From positions 16,245 to 80,244 of the forward strand of contig VXCM01002142.1 in the NCBI GenBank assembly GCA_014773175.1: a stretch of DNA of 64,000 nucleotides, written 5' to 3'. The DNA is from Lucifuga dentata (lineage: Eukaryota > Chordata > Actinopteri > Ophidiiformes > Bythitidae). Below the pieces are notes generated by a model, which saw only the letters and a program-made list of their open reading frames with translations, was not told the DNA's origin and did not search any database. A program made the position numbers and the translations under genes. Shown in pieces: positions 47,801-60,070 of this stretch. Each line of letters opens with the position of its first letter. Position 1 is the first letter of the stretch.

Positions 47801-49691
47801 GCAAGTCAAATTAACCAAACTATTTTGGGGAGCTGGCAAACCAAACATATGCAAAAATGCTACTGAATACAAAAAGTAAATATCACATACTAACACTGAT
47901 ACAATAATATATTTGTTTGCCAGTGCTCTTTATGCTAAAATGGAAGAATGGAAGATTTTGATTTAGTCTTCTTTTACTTTTATTTCTTTATCTGTGTGGT
48001 CCTCCACCTCCCCCTTTTTTCCTGTCCAAGTCTCGCACTATAAATAAAGATGCCATCTGCCTGATCTACACCAGCTTCATCGAACAACGGATTAACAATC
48101 ATCTGTGGTGTCAAACAAGAAATATGATTGGCTATAAGAATAATGGCCCAGAGGACGTCCTCCAAAACAATTCAAGAATTCACTCTCAAACAGTTTTTTT
48201 TTACTCATCATGCCTCAATGGTAACAGCATGCTGCATTTTCCCTGGAAACATATACACTTCTGCATCTACAGACAATGTTGTTTTTATGGACAGCAGCAA
48301 TCTCTCACTGCAGAGAAGAAAATTTACCAGATGTGTATTTGTCCATTCAGCCCAACAATGACAGCAGCAGGTGAGGCTCTCAGCACATCTAAATGCTAAT
48401 GTCATGCTGCTCCTCAAACAAATGCTGAAGCTAATGGGCTGGCTTGCTGAATACATCCTAAACACAAGCATTGACATAACTGACAGCATACCGAGGGTGA
48501 GAAGTCATCTTATGACTCACGGTGCAGCAGGAGGGTCGGTAACATTAAGGTCATGCATGCATACATTAGCGCTTATATGCAGCTTATAATATACTCAAAT
48601 GCACACCCATACATACACACATGCACACAGACATTACCTGAAAACCAACAGCAGTAACTCCTTAAAAGCTCCAGGGTTTCTCCACATTTTTTTTTTTTTT
48701 TTAATTTTTAAGGTTTTCAGGTTTTCATTTATGCATTTCAGTTTTTGAATCTGGTGTATTCGTGTGCATCCATTTCAGAATATTACAACACAAAAACACA
48801 TTTGGAACAAGAAAGAGCTGCTGATGCCAGTCCTACTACTGACAAACTCTCTACCATCTGCTACCTGGGAAGCACACAGACTTACAGCACATATGTAAAG
48901 ACACACACTCACACACACATCAAGGCATTTGTGCCATTAATTGCATGAGGAAAAAGGAGTTTAACTGGCTTCATCACATTTCTCACTAATATATTAGATA
49001 ATGTTAACAGCCCGTAAGAGACCTTCAATGTCAGATGAACCATTCAGTCACAACTGTGTATGTGTGTCTTGCCTCTTTTCCGCTTTACATTAAAATACAA
49101 TCTCAATCTTCAAATACATTATCTTGATAATGACAGGCTGATGACAGGGCTTGTATTTACACCTTTCACTGACGTGTTATCCGGACGCTGCCTGCAATGT
49201 AATTGGATTTCAGTCGGCAGGGTGTTACACTATCAAAGCCCATCCTTAACTTAATCAATTTTAAACATAGCTAATAACAGTTTCATGTGTGCTGTTGCTA
49301 TCCACATTTCAGGTGCAGGTACCCACTTATGTCATGCAACTCCCATTCAAAATAACCTTAAAAAAGAGCCAGGAAAACAAGTTGTGGGTGGAATAGAGGT
49401 CCTATCACAATGTGAGCCACATCCATATGTGGTCTGGCATATTGGATTGCATTCCGATCACAATTCATTTACACCTTGCATTAAGATGTGTTTTTCATGA
49501 ACTGGATATAACATTTGGATACTTATCATAGTTAATGTAAGGTGTAAATGGGGCCTTTGTGTTAGGTTCTAGCAATCACCTAAACATGTACATACAGGCA
49601 GCTCAGATGTGATTTTTATCAGAAGCAACGAACATGTAATAAGTGTTCACACATGAGTGCATGAGACCGATGTGCATGGGTGTTTGGCTAT

Positions 49692-49738
<47 letters not shown>

Positions 49739-49739
49739 N

Positions 49740-49779
<40 letters not shown>

Positions 49780-50089
49780 GGTTAAAATCATAGAGGCAGT
49801 ACACTACTAGAATATTGCATCTCTGATCACAATTGCACAAACTCCTATGCTAAGTGGTATAATGAAGCAAATGCAATACATTCTCATTGATTAAAACAAA
49901 CAACAAAATGACTCTGCTGTGCACTAAAGATGAAATATCAATGTGAGGGTGCAAACTAAAAGGACTACGGCTGCTCTGTCTGTCCTGACAGAATAATTGA
50001 GTATTTTTGAGGGAGTAGCTGAGAGCCAAAAATGGCTGCTTGGTGACAGGAGGCCCTATAATGAACACCCTTTTGCATTTGCTCAGTCA

Positions 50090-50135
<46 letters not shown>

Positions 50136-50664
50136 ATGTGCAAACACATGTAAATGTGTGTCTCTGAATAATTGTGCCAACAACACCTGAAACACATCCT
50201 TCAACGTTCACTGTCCCTTGTGCCATCTGTTTTGGTTGATGTGTTTTGGACCCTGTGGATGGCTGCTTATGTCTGTATTTATGATCTGTATACATCATAT
50301 TTTTCTATGTGTTGTCCAGCACCACCAAAGTCACACAACATTTATACTGTAGATTGTTAGATAAAGAGAGATTCTCCACACATCTGCCAGCAATGAGCAG
50401 CTGAATCAGGAGCTTCTCAGGTCCAGGACAGCAGACTTCAGAGACAGAGGACTATAGCACACTGACTAATTTACAACCTTTAGTGATGCAAAGGAATCAA
50501 ATTCCCACAGTACTGTAGCTAGCACAGAATCAGACTGTTACTCTCTACAGTCATAATCTAAATCGTCATTCATTTCCCTTACACTTGCAGGTAAAAGCAT
50601 CCAACTATCACAGCTGCTATTCTTATTTTGATGAAAAATCAACAGTTTGTTTTGAATTAAACAT
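41869..50664 (-). other. apba2 5' intron, 41.9-50.7 kb
   Basis: AT-rich intronic DNA. It holds an A-run at 46638-46665, adjoining (AC)n and (TC)n tracts joined by an N at 49694-49777, and (TG)n at 50094-50134. A poly-G/N join lies at 42297. No gene-like open frame with conserved motifs was found on either strand. Confidence 0.45.
49694..49777. repeat. (AC)n joined to (TC)n with an N
   Basis: About 22 AC units, an N at 49739, then about 18 TC units. The N indicates that the true tract lengths are unknown. Confidence 0.9.
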
Positions 50665-51049
50665 TTAAAATACTAGTGCAGTGCCCATTGAAAACATGCC
50701 TGTTCGGAATGAGCCAGACTTTATGGTGTGCACCGCAGCCTGCCATAATTTTGTTCTGCATGTCCTTGTGAGCTAGCTTTGTTNTTATGGTGTGCACCGC
50801 AGCCTGCCATAATTTTGTTCTGCATGTCCTTGTGAGCTAGCTTTGTTTGCAGTTCCCGTGGAGCGAAGCATATGCTGCCACGCCTGGAGCATATCCCGCT
50901 GCATGGGCTACTTTTTACTGGCACAGCTCAATTCGAGAACCGCTCATCCAAACAACTTCACATACAACACTGCACATCCTTAGATTCTGAGCAATGAACC
51001 TGCCGAATTTCAACTTCATACAATGCTGGGTTCTAGAGATATTGGTGCC

Positions 51050-51096
<47 letters not shown>

Positions 51097-51115
51097 AAGA
51101 TTTCTGCCTTTCTAG
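50665..51115 (-). repeat. Interspersed repeat, copy B, with (CAGA)n tract
   Basis: Its left part is the reverse complement of the family member at 1-252 (shared words such as TCGAATTGAGCTGTGC and the CATAAAGTCTGGC-type segment). A (CAGA)n tetranucleotide tract at 51051-51092 lies near the right end, followed by CAAACAAAGATTTCTGCC and TTTCTAGTTAG. Copy B contains an assembly duplication around the N at 50784. Confidence 0.75.
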
Positions 51116-51116
51116 T

Positions 51117-51414
51117 TAGATTAGATGAAATGTAAAGGTGATGGATCCAGGGAGTTTATAGAAACTGTGCTGTGAAAATTACACAACAGGGAAATTGGTC
51201 AGATAATTAAATGATGCTGAGATAGATCACTGACATCACAGTCCACAACCATGAAGGGAAAGCAGACAAATGTCTCTCGTTCCAATGTCTTTTTCTCCTT
51301 TTCTCTCTCTCCCTGGGTGTCACCTCAGAGCCATTCTTTAGTGCCACCCCTGATTAATGCTGCTATGAATGGATTTCTCTGAAACCATGCAGTGTGGGAA
51401 AATGGGATTCTTTT

Positions 51415-51474
<60 letters not shown>

Positions 51475-53455
51475 TCAGATGTAGCTTTATTTAGTTGCAG
51501 AAGCTTAAAATGATTTGGGCTCTTTTCCATCCTGAAACTATCAACAGACAGATGAAATGATGTGTAGATTCACCTCGTTGGATCTAGGGGAGAGCCCCAT
51601 ACATAGATCATGTATTCATTTCATCACAAATTCAACCAGGAAATATTAGCATATTTCATGTCCTTATACCATATTTGTTAGGATATGATCAGTTAAGAAG
51701 ATGTTTTTGGCACAACTGCTCTTGTAAAAGTTGTTTTATGAAGGAGGAAGTTACGCTAGACATCGAGAAACATAATCAGATGAGTGCAACAAACAAGAAA
51801 GCACAGGTTAAGAATGAATAGTCACTACAACTACACATCAGCATGAAAATATATACAACAACATAATGCAAAGGCATGAATTATAATTATGTACTGTATA
51901 ATCAAAATGTACAATTGTTCAACTTATTAAAGCAGACTGAGGAAACAGTGGGTCGTGGTATCAGCTGAATCCGGCCACCAGCCAGGTCCCCCCCAAAAAA
52001 AAAAAAAAAAAAAAAGGAAAGTCTTTCAGAAACTAATAACCAATAATAGTTCTAGCTGGAGACAATTAAACTACATTTACTGCCCGGTGATGTTTTCAAG
52101 GAGAACTACAATATCTGCGTGCGGTTTGTCCCTCTGGTTCTCAAACAGAATATTGCTGACTTGCTAATTAGTTTCAATATGAGCTTTATGCCAGCAAAGA
52201 CATTACATTTCTTATTGTGTTTGAGTCATAAGTTCTGATACTGCAAATGCTTACTTGCTTATTAGGACCTGGTTTTAAGATGTGAAAAAGCACAGGTACA
52301 GACAAATTTGTACTAAGTTGAGAGCAAAAAGCTTTTCTATTCTAGAGGTGTGATTACTCTGACTTTACATAAGATGTGTCTGTTGCATAACCATCAGAGA
52401 ACTATTTAAACCTATCATATAAAGCAACCTTTGGGAACTAATTTTAATGTCAGTGTTCAAAAAATACATCCTACACCCATGGTACGTAATCTCAAGTGTT
52501 GGAGTTACAAAACAACCAGCATTTTCTTTTAAGTTCAAAGGCTTATTTTAAAGGAAGTGTTTTAAGGTAATATCTGAAGGAATCCAGTTGAGAATAATAG
52601 CAGGGATGTGTGACAGAGATAGAAGGATCTGGGTCGATTCAAACCCTCTGAGCTGGATTCAAAGTGACAACATCAAAAACAATCATGCACCTTAGTTCAA
52701 TGAGCCATCAGGTGCCTTGCAACAGAAACATCCTAAAAATATAAAAGTGTCAGATTTCAAATATTTGCAACTTGTTTCAGTCACTGACAGCAGTCAAAAA
52801 AGATGTGAACCTGGAGGCTTAGATTTTTTTTTAGTTTTGTCAATGTGTAACAGAATGTGTGTGAGAGATCCGGTATTTTAAATAGCAGGTGAAGATAATA
52901 TCGGGTTTGTCTAACAGAGGGAGAATCAGTGGTGGTTTAATTTACTTACAGAACCCTGTGTGCCTTGAGGACCACAGCTTAGACACCGTGCATCCTCTCA
53001 CACCGGACTCAGCACCATTCTGAACACTCAGCAAACTACAAACGACATGTCCTGCTGGTATCTGTAAGCTGTCAGCCTGCTGCATCGCTCACAGCCTCTT
53101 CATGCCCCGACAAGCCACCTCCTACAGATTACATGAAGGTGTCACTGATGTGCTGAGCAATGTCAAGGGATTAAAGACAAGTTTTTGATGCATTTTGGAC
53201 TCACTTCTCATCTCTTAATGGGTTTTACAGCAGGAGGAAGAGTGCACGTTAAAACTGTCTGCACTGTATCTATGCCCATTTGTCACAGTGTAGCCAAAGT
53301 TCACAATCCACGAAGAAAAAGCAACAATAAAACAACATTTCAAAGATTATCACACATTATCTTCCAAATGTGCTTGGGTGATACACACAAAGTGACCTTG
53401 ATTACTTCATGATATCATTATCTGTTAATTAAGAGCAGTAATAACAAGCAAGCTG
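51117..53455 (-). other. apba2 5' intron, 51.1-53.5 kb
   Basis: Contains a (TTTC)n microsatellite at 51413-51476 and an A-run at about 51995-52015. Otherwise it is AT-rich sequence without recognised features. Confidence 0.5.
51413..51476. repeat. (TTTC)n microsatellite
   Basis: About 16 uninterrupted tetramers forming a pure pyrimidine tract. Confidence 0.95.
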
Positions 53456-54043
53456 TAACCCGTAGTGTTAGTTTCGTCAACTATTTTTAGATTTAGTCTT
53501 AGTCCTGAAATTCAAAGTCTTGTGAGTTTTAGTCAGATTTAGTCAACTTCATCTATTGTAGTTTTAGTCAAATTTTAGTCGACGAAAATTCTGGACATTT
53601 TAGTCTTTTCTTAGTCATCAAGAACCATGAACAATTTAGTCTAGTTTTAGTCGACAAAAACATATGATATTTTAGTACTTATTTTAGTCATCAATAAATG
53701 AATCAATAAGAACTATGTGGACATTTTTTAATGGCACTTAAGGCCTTAATTTTGGATAAATGAATTTAAGACTTTTTAAGGATCCACATACACCCTGCTC
53801 CTCAGTATTCTAACCAGATCTCTTTAACGGTAGCTTAAATTGGTTTGGAGCCATTCCAAATCGACAGAACCTGGCTATCAAATGCATGTTAGAAATACAT
53901 TGTGGGTGCTTAAGCATGTTTAGCCAAGATAAAACCTAAAATTAAACTGACAGTCCACAAATGCTTCTCACACAGGTGATCATGAGTGTTATACTGTATT
54001 TCAGCTATCCCAGAGAATGCAGCATGTGCTATTTGTGACATCA

Positions 54044-54080
54044 ATTCTGTTAACACACATTTAATGTGTGTTAACAGAAT
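54044..54080. repeat. Perfect palindrome, 18-bp arms
   Basis: ATTCTGTTAACACACATT and its exact reverse complement are separated by a single T. Degenerate telomere-like CCCTAA words follow at about 54081-54109. Confidence 0.9.
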
Positions 54081-54698
54081 AACCCTAACTCTAGCCCTAC
54101 CCTAACCCATTATGTGCTCTATTCTGCTATATAGAGCTGGGGAACACAGGACTCTGGGAACATAGGAATGACCCCATTCTAGCCACACAACTTCTCTCCA
54201 CCATATTGTAAGTGAAGTGGTCCAAATATCAACCTGTTTTTTTTCCTGCCAAGGCCGGTTGATGCCATTATTAATTTTTATTAATTTTTGTCTTGTTTTA
54301 TTCCTTCCCTCCTTTTCTCCTCAGGTTAGTGATGTAACTTGTACTATCCTGTTGCGCATGTGCAGAACATGAGAAATGCACACAGCGTGAAGCAGGAAGA
54401 GAAATGTTGCAAGCGACCAATCAAAAGTGGCCGTGAGTGATTGATTGTTGCCAAAAAAATATATTTTATTGGTCAATCATTACCCGTCACTTCGACAGCT
54501 GTCTGTTATGTCTCGGTGAAATTTCATTTTGTCACTTTTTGTTAACACAATAATATAGGGACATTTCATCCAGTTTTTGTTTTTTTCCAGTTCTATTTTC
54601 ATGTCATCTTTTTTCGCTAACAATATTATGAAGAGATTTAGTCGGAGTTTGGTTCCATTGATTTTCATCTCTTCATCATAAAAAAGGTCATTGACAGT

Positions 54699-55394
54699 AT
54701 CTTCCCGAAATGAGAGAGTCTGGTGTGCTCGGAAGTTCAAAGCAATATAATGAAGGTGCTCTTTGGTAGGGAACACAAAGTTCAAAAAAGACAAAAGGTC
54801 CAAGGCACTCTTCTGGCAAAAAAAGTTAAAAAGCCTTTATTTAGATGGCTATTTCATTATGAAATTTTAAAAACATAGACAATGANAAAAGTTAAAAAGC
54901 CTTTATTTAGATGGCTATTTCATTATGAAATTTTAAAAACATAGACAATGACTGTGCATAAAAATATAGTTGGGTACAACCCACACGTAGCGGTGCAAAC
55001 AGCCTTCTTTAGAGTATAACCCTCAGCACACAGTTTCTCCTTTAGTAGATACAAGATGATTGCAAACACCTGATCACTACAGACACCTGGGCAGAAGGTC
55101 AATGGACAACAGGTCAGATCATCTTGTATCTACTAAAGGAGAAACTGTGTGCTGAGGGTTACACCCTGAAGAAGGCTGTTTGCGCCGCTACGCATGGATT
55201 GTACCCAACTTTATTTTTATGCACGGTCATTGTCTATGTTTTTAAAATTTCATAATGAAATAGCCATCTAAATAAAGGCTTTTTAACTTTTTNCATTGTC
55301 TATGTTTTTAAAATTTCATAATGAAATAGCCATCTAAATAAAGGCTTTTTAACTTTTTTGCCAGAAGAGTGCCTTGGACCTTTTGTCTTTTTTG
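54699..55394. mobile_element. Foldback element with about 280-bp inverted arms, nested insertion
   Basis: Arms 54781-55060 and 55118-55396 are near-perfect inverted copies separated by a 57-bp spacer. A 15-bp direct repeat AAGGTCATTGACAGT flanks the insert (54684-54698 and 55395-55409), a length more typical of LINE-mediated insertion than of cut-and-paste transposons. Both arms carry the same assembly duplication around an N (54886 and 55293), as expected when a k-mer occurs in both arms. The inner arms contain CTGAAGAAGGCTGTTTGCGC and its inverse. Confidence 0.8.
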
Positions 55395-55444
55395 AAGGTC
55401 ATTGACAGTTTTCGTTAACAAAATTAACACTAGACTAACCCGTA

Positions 55445-58400
55445 ATCAAAGATTAACACTTTGGTAAGAATAGCACTCTACTCTCTTTTCATGTACCTAT
55501 CAAACAATTTCAGATCAATAATATCCACTAGATAAAAGCTGCAGGCTATAACTGACAAACTCCATCCCTCATCCACTATCACTAGTAGCCACAATTATCT
55601 GCACTTACAGCTTGCAGCTCCTTGCAGTTCTGATTAAATTCTGATACTGTAATAGAGCCCACATCTGAACCAGAAAACCATTCCTCATTATGATGATCAC
55701 TGGGTTACTCTATAAACTTTGAAAAAGGAACAGAACAGTCAGCAAAGCTATGCAGCGTAAGACAACAAACTAAAACATATATTCTGTGCAGATATTAAGT
55801 TACAGTGCTGTTTCAAATTACCTTATGAAGCAGAGCTGGTAGGGGTAGAATGGTTCAGCATATTTTCAACAGCAGTAGATGTAAAATGCTACTGTCAGCT
55901 CTAAATTTGTTTTCGTTTATTTGAATTGCTCAGTCTAGCTGGCAGTAGCAAAGTTTTGGTATTTACTATCGCACATTAAGCTTGATATGTTTGACTGTAC
56001 AATAAAATAACTTGTTACTGGTGTTGAAGAAAAAAAATACCCCATAAATAAAATCCATATATAATTTCTATAATATTGTAGAGCTATCTCCATAATGAAA
56101 AACTCATGGTGATTTGATTGACATGTAGGAAATTTTCTGATGTACAACTGTAAGCAGTAAATTTACATAGAACTCATTTGAACATAATATCGTTAAGATT
56201 ACCAGCTGCAAAAAGTGTTGCCTGTGACAAAATTGATTCAAGAATTGATGCTGTGATTTCCATCTTAGGGAAACAGGTGTCAATGAGAAAAGACAGTGTC
56301 TGAACTCTCCTGAACAAGCTCTCTATGTCAGGGTGTATTTTTCCTGTAAGATGCAACCACATTACATTCTAACCTTGCTGACAAAGGGGTCAGTTCATCG
56401 GTTCTGAATGCTATTTACTCTGTAACTAATAATATTCACAAATTCCCTGAACAACCTAGTAATGTACTATATATACAGATCCACACCACAGTAGCATATG
56501 CAGTAAAAATTAAATATTCAAACGGTCAAACAAGGTTAACCTGTACTTGTTCTTCACTCTCAAAAGTACTACTTTTTGTAGAGCTAGCTGGTTGAAAGCC
56601 TGCAACTTAACCTGCAATTTCAGCAGCAGCATGAAGTCCTTTGGTGTAATTACAACTGGATCTGAATCACATCTTTCAACATTGTGAAAGGTGAACCTGC
56701 AACATTTCTAACTGCCAACACTTCCCTGCAGCCATACTGTGGCCTGTATCATCAAAAATCATTTGTCTTTATGCAACAGAAAAATTTGCATCCACCATAT
56801 AGCTGTAATTAAGCTATCTTAGAATCTTTTGTTTTTGCCAAACACCATAACAGTCTATTATTGTACCTCCACCTACATCAATGTTCAGCATACAGTACAT
56901 GAGCAGAGAGGAAAACATAATATGTGATGTGAGAAATCCATAGCATACAGAGCAAAGGCTTTTAAAAAGACATTACATACTACAGTATATTGCATAACAA
57001 ATTTGTCTGTGGCACTACCAATCCAATGCTCAGGCAGATATGCTTCTGCTGATATTTTTATTTAGCAGATCCTCATAACAAGTGCATTTAGATCTGTTGT
57101 CTTGATGGGCTACGAACTAAATCACAAATTTCCAAATAATTATGTTCATCTTCTCCTAATCGAGCAGTGGAGTAGGAGGCTGTCGCCATAGTCTGCCTTC
57201 AGTCCAGTTTAGGATCCTCCTGCTGCAGCATGAATAAGATCCCAGCAGGCTGCAGGAACAGCGTGTTTGTCCTTCAGTGAGGTGTCACACATAAAACTGT
57301 CCCAAGCCTTGCTTCTAGCCTTGCTTCAAACCTTGCTTTTAGGGCTGAGGGTGGGGAAAGACAAAATGAGACACAGAAGGGGATTGAAAGAGATACAAGA
57401 GGACAAGAGATGATGGATCTGCAGGAAAAGGAGCAAAAAAATGTGAAATAAGAGGGACTGAAAGGCAGCAAGGCAAAAAAGGCAATTTGGCATCTCCTCT
57501 TTCAACATAGAAGCAAGCCTACACGCTATGTGCATCCTCAAAGGCCTTCTCGGTTTCTATCATGGCTCCCCTGGGGCCCCTCACATTCTCTAATAGCCAT
57601 ACATTACTCTACTCAATCTGTCCTCATCATCTATAGCCTCCGTCATCACTCTCTTCCTCAGCTTCACCACAGCCATTATTCTCTATCTCTTCTTCTGTTC
57701 TGCTCTCCCCACTGTGTCAGCCTCTTCCTCCATTGTTATACCTCTTTGTGGCCTCCTGGCATCTCTGGCATTATGCCAGGGGTTCACAGCTATTTCTTCA
57801 CACTTTATTAGTGATTGTCTTGTTGCTACAGCACCCTAAATGCAACAGCATAACAAAACATGAGTTGTGACAGATACTGTGCATCATTTCTAAAGGCTGA
57901 GCTGCAATTGACCCATTATTAACCCACTGTTGTGCTGAAATATTTAGTCAATTAGTCAACCATCAGAAAATTAATTGACACAGAGTTTAATAACTGATTA
58001 GCCATTTAGTTATTAATCATGTGAAATGCCAAAAATCTGCTTGTTCCAGATTCTCAAATGTGAGGATCTAATGCTTTTCTTTTTTCCCCATCTTTGTCAA
58101 TTAAATCAGAGGTTTTTTTTTTTTTTTTTTTTTTTTTGACTTTTCACAGAAAATTGGGAGTTTTTACATCACCTTGGAAATTGTGATGGGCATTTGTCAC
58201 CATTTTTTTAAAACATTTATACACCAACTAAGCTACTAATTGATTACTTAAAAACAACGATAATGAAAATGATCATTAGTTGCAGCCATAATCCATTATA
58301 TGTATCATGATTCATATGAAATGCCGATGCACTGTATGAAACAGTTTAAACGCTATATTTATATGGTTATGTAGTTTGTGTTTGCTCATGTGTTCAGTCA

Positions 58401-59450
58401 GGCAAAATGATGTCAATAACAGCAAGGTGGAACTATAAATGCTATGGCTTCATCTCAACAAACAAATATGTTTACTTCAAAACACATTTTACATTTACAG
58501 AAAATGTAATATTTGTTTTGTTCTGAATATAACGATCATATCAATTATATCACTGAGAGGTATGTTATTGTATTGTAGAAACATATGACATGTAACATTA
58601 AATATTGCCAAATGTCAAATGGAATCGTATTTATCAAATTCATACTGTATCATGGCAAATCCTATAAGGTTTATAATACTTCTATCTTCCCGGTGTGGTT
58701 GTACTGTTTTTTTGTTTTGTTTTTTTTTTCCATTATGGACCAGATTCGACTCATCTGTGACAATATCGCTGTTCTTAGGGAAAGCAGCCAAGAGGACTGT
58801 CAAACACCATGCAGCTCACAGTGTCAAGGGGATATAGCAGTGTAAGATGGCTGTGGAGACGCATTCTGCATGACTGGACATGGACAGACACTAAGGACAT
58901 AACACTCTGTGACGCAATACGGACAGATCTGACGAAAACAAGACCCTGTCAGCCTGTTCCATGCTCCCATTGAACAATGATGCACCGCCAGGCGACACGC
59001 CTGTCAGCAACTGCCCTCCTGTGTGGCCGGGACTGGTACAGAGTGGTACACAACAGACACTAAAGAAATACACAAATACACAGAGACAGGCTTTACATAG
59101 CTACAGGCTTCACACCAGTCAAGCTTTGGGTGTTTCATCACTGTTTTTTCAGAGGTTATGGCAGGGGACAAAGTGTATTCTAAGCCTATATCACACTTTG
59201 TCAGCTCCATTAATGAGCATGGGAAAATGTAGCATAAGTTAGGCAAGTAACTGAAAAGGATGTTTATCAAGGAAAGTGGGCAGATATCAGTGTTAGGTAA
59301 ACCATTTCCACAAAGACAAACTCAAGAATACACACACACTTGGGGGTGGTCATTAATAAAACCATGCCTGGAAATGAATTGAACAATTAAGGCCATCTAA
59401 AAACTGATGCCGTATCTCTTGAGACACAAAGGCCTATGGCAATAAAGCTA
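55445..59450 (-). other. apba2 5' intron, region next to the candidate first exon
   Basis: AT-rich intron with a T-run at about 58112-58137. No exon, RNA gene or element boundary is recognised. Confidence 0.45.
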
Positions 59451-59529
59451 TAATCGATCATTTTAGGCGTAGACCGGGCTGCGCATGGATGAATCACCAT
59501 GAATTGTAGCATTAAGTGTGCGCAGACTT

Positions 59530-59580
59530 CTGAACGCCCCCGTGTTTTTTTTTTTTTTTTTTNTTTTTTTTTTTTTTTTT
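59530..59580. repeat. Poly-T tract with N
   Basis: Homopolymer T runs on both sides of an N at 59563, followed by imperfect T/G sequence to about 59610. Confidence 0.9.
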
Positions 59581-59826
59581 GTTTGTTTGTTTTTGTTTTT
59601 GTTTTTTTTTTGAACCGGATAAAGGAGGGAAAAAAAGCATTATAAGGCTTAAATGTTTTCGACTAAATCTCACCGCCCTGAGAACCACAGGCTGGGAGAT
59701 CAGCATCCATCCAAGCGCTCCTTCTCCGATGCCGTGGAGAAGGAAGATTATAGCCTCGCTAGACTCGTTTTTCACCGTTGTTTACCGTATATTTCTTGGA
59801 TAACAGCTTATTACGCGTTGTCTTAC

Positions 59827-60000
59827 CTGGAGAATTTTCTACGCTGGTAAAGTCACCTAGTTTGGAGCCTGGAGAGGGAGGATGCTGACGCGCATCCCTC
59901 AATGCGGTTCATCGACAGAAAGCACGCACAGCCTGCCACAGGCGCCCCGGAACATGAATACAGCCAAACCACCCCACTGCAGTTGTCTGGTGGGTGAATG
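59827..60000 (-). other. apba2: Candidate apba2 noncoding first exon (5' UTR)
   Basis: On the minus strand the sequence ends TTCTCCAG|GTAAGACAA at 59827/59826, a near-consensus splice donor. It lies at the edge of the only CpG-containing, GC-richer block of this part of the window (words such as GGGGCGCC and GCGCGTC). It sits upstream of, and in the same orientation as, the acceptor of the exon holding the apba2 start codon. No long frame runs through it. A short upstream frame of 19 codons starting ATGAACCGC is present. The transcription start is not defined. Other first exons could lie outside the window. Confidence 0.45.
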
Positions 60001-60009
60001 AACACAGGC

Positions 60010-60010
60010 G

Positions 60011-60066
<56 letters not shown>
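60010..60066. repeat. (CA)n(GA)n compound microsatellite
   Basis: CA units followed by about 20 GA units, immediately upstream (with respect to apba2) of the candidate first exon. Confidence 0.95.

Positions 60067-60070
<4 letters not shown>

Larger units (their letters stand above)
53464..55435. mobile_element. Non-autonomous DNA transposon (hAT-like target duplication) hosting a nested insertion
   Basis: The left terminus is AGTGTTAGTTTCGTCAAC; the right terminus, read inverted, is AGTGTTAATTTTGTTAACGA. The direct repeat TAACCCGTA flanks the whole block (53456-53464 and 55436-55444), consistent with an 8-9 bp target duplication. The left part is rich in the word TTTTAGTC and its variants, a familiar composition in fish repeats. 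No transposase is seen. A second element (54699-55394) sits inside it. Confidence 0.7.

Noticed and set aside
54480..54803. A 107-residue minus-strand frame
   Set aside because: It sits inside the nested transposon region and shows no transposase motif.
59653..59850. A 65-residue plus-strand frame in the GC-richer block
   Set aside because: The same block has a strong minus-strand splice donor and fits a noncoding apba2 exon better. The peptide has no recognised homology.
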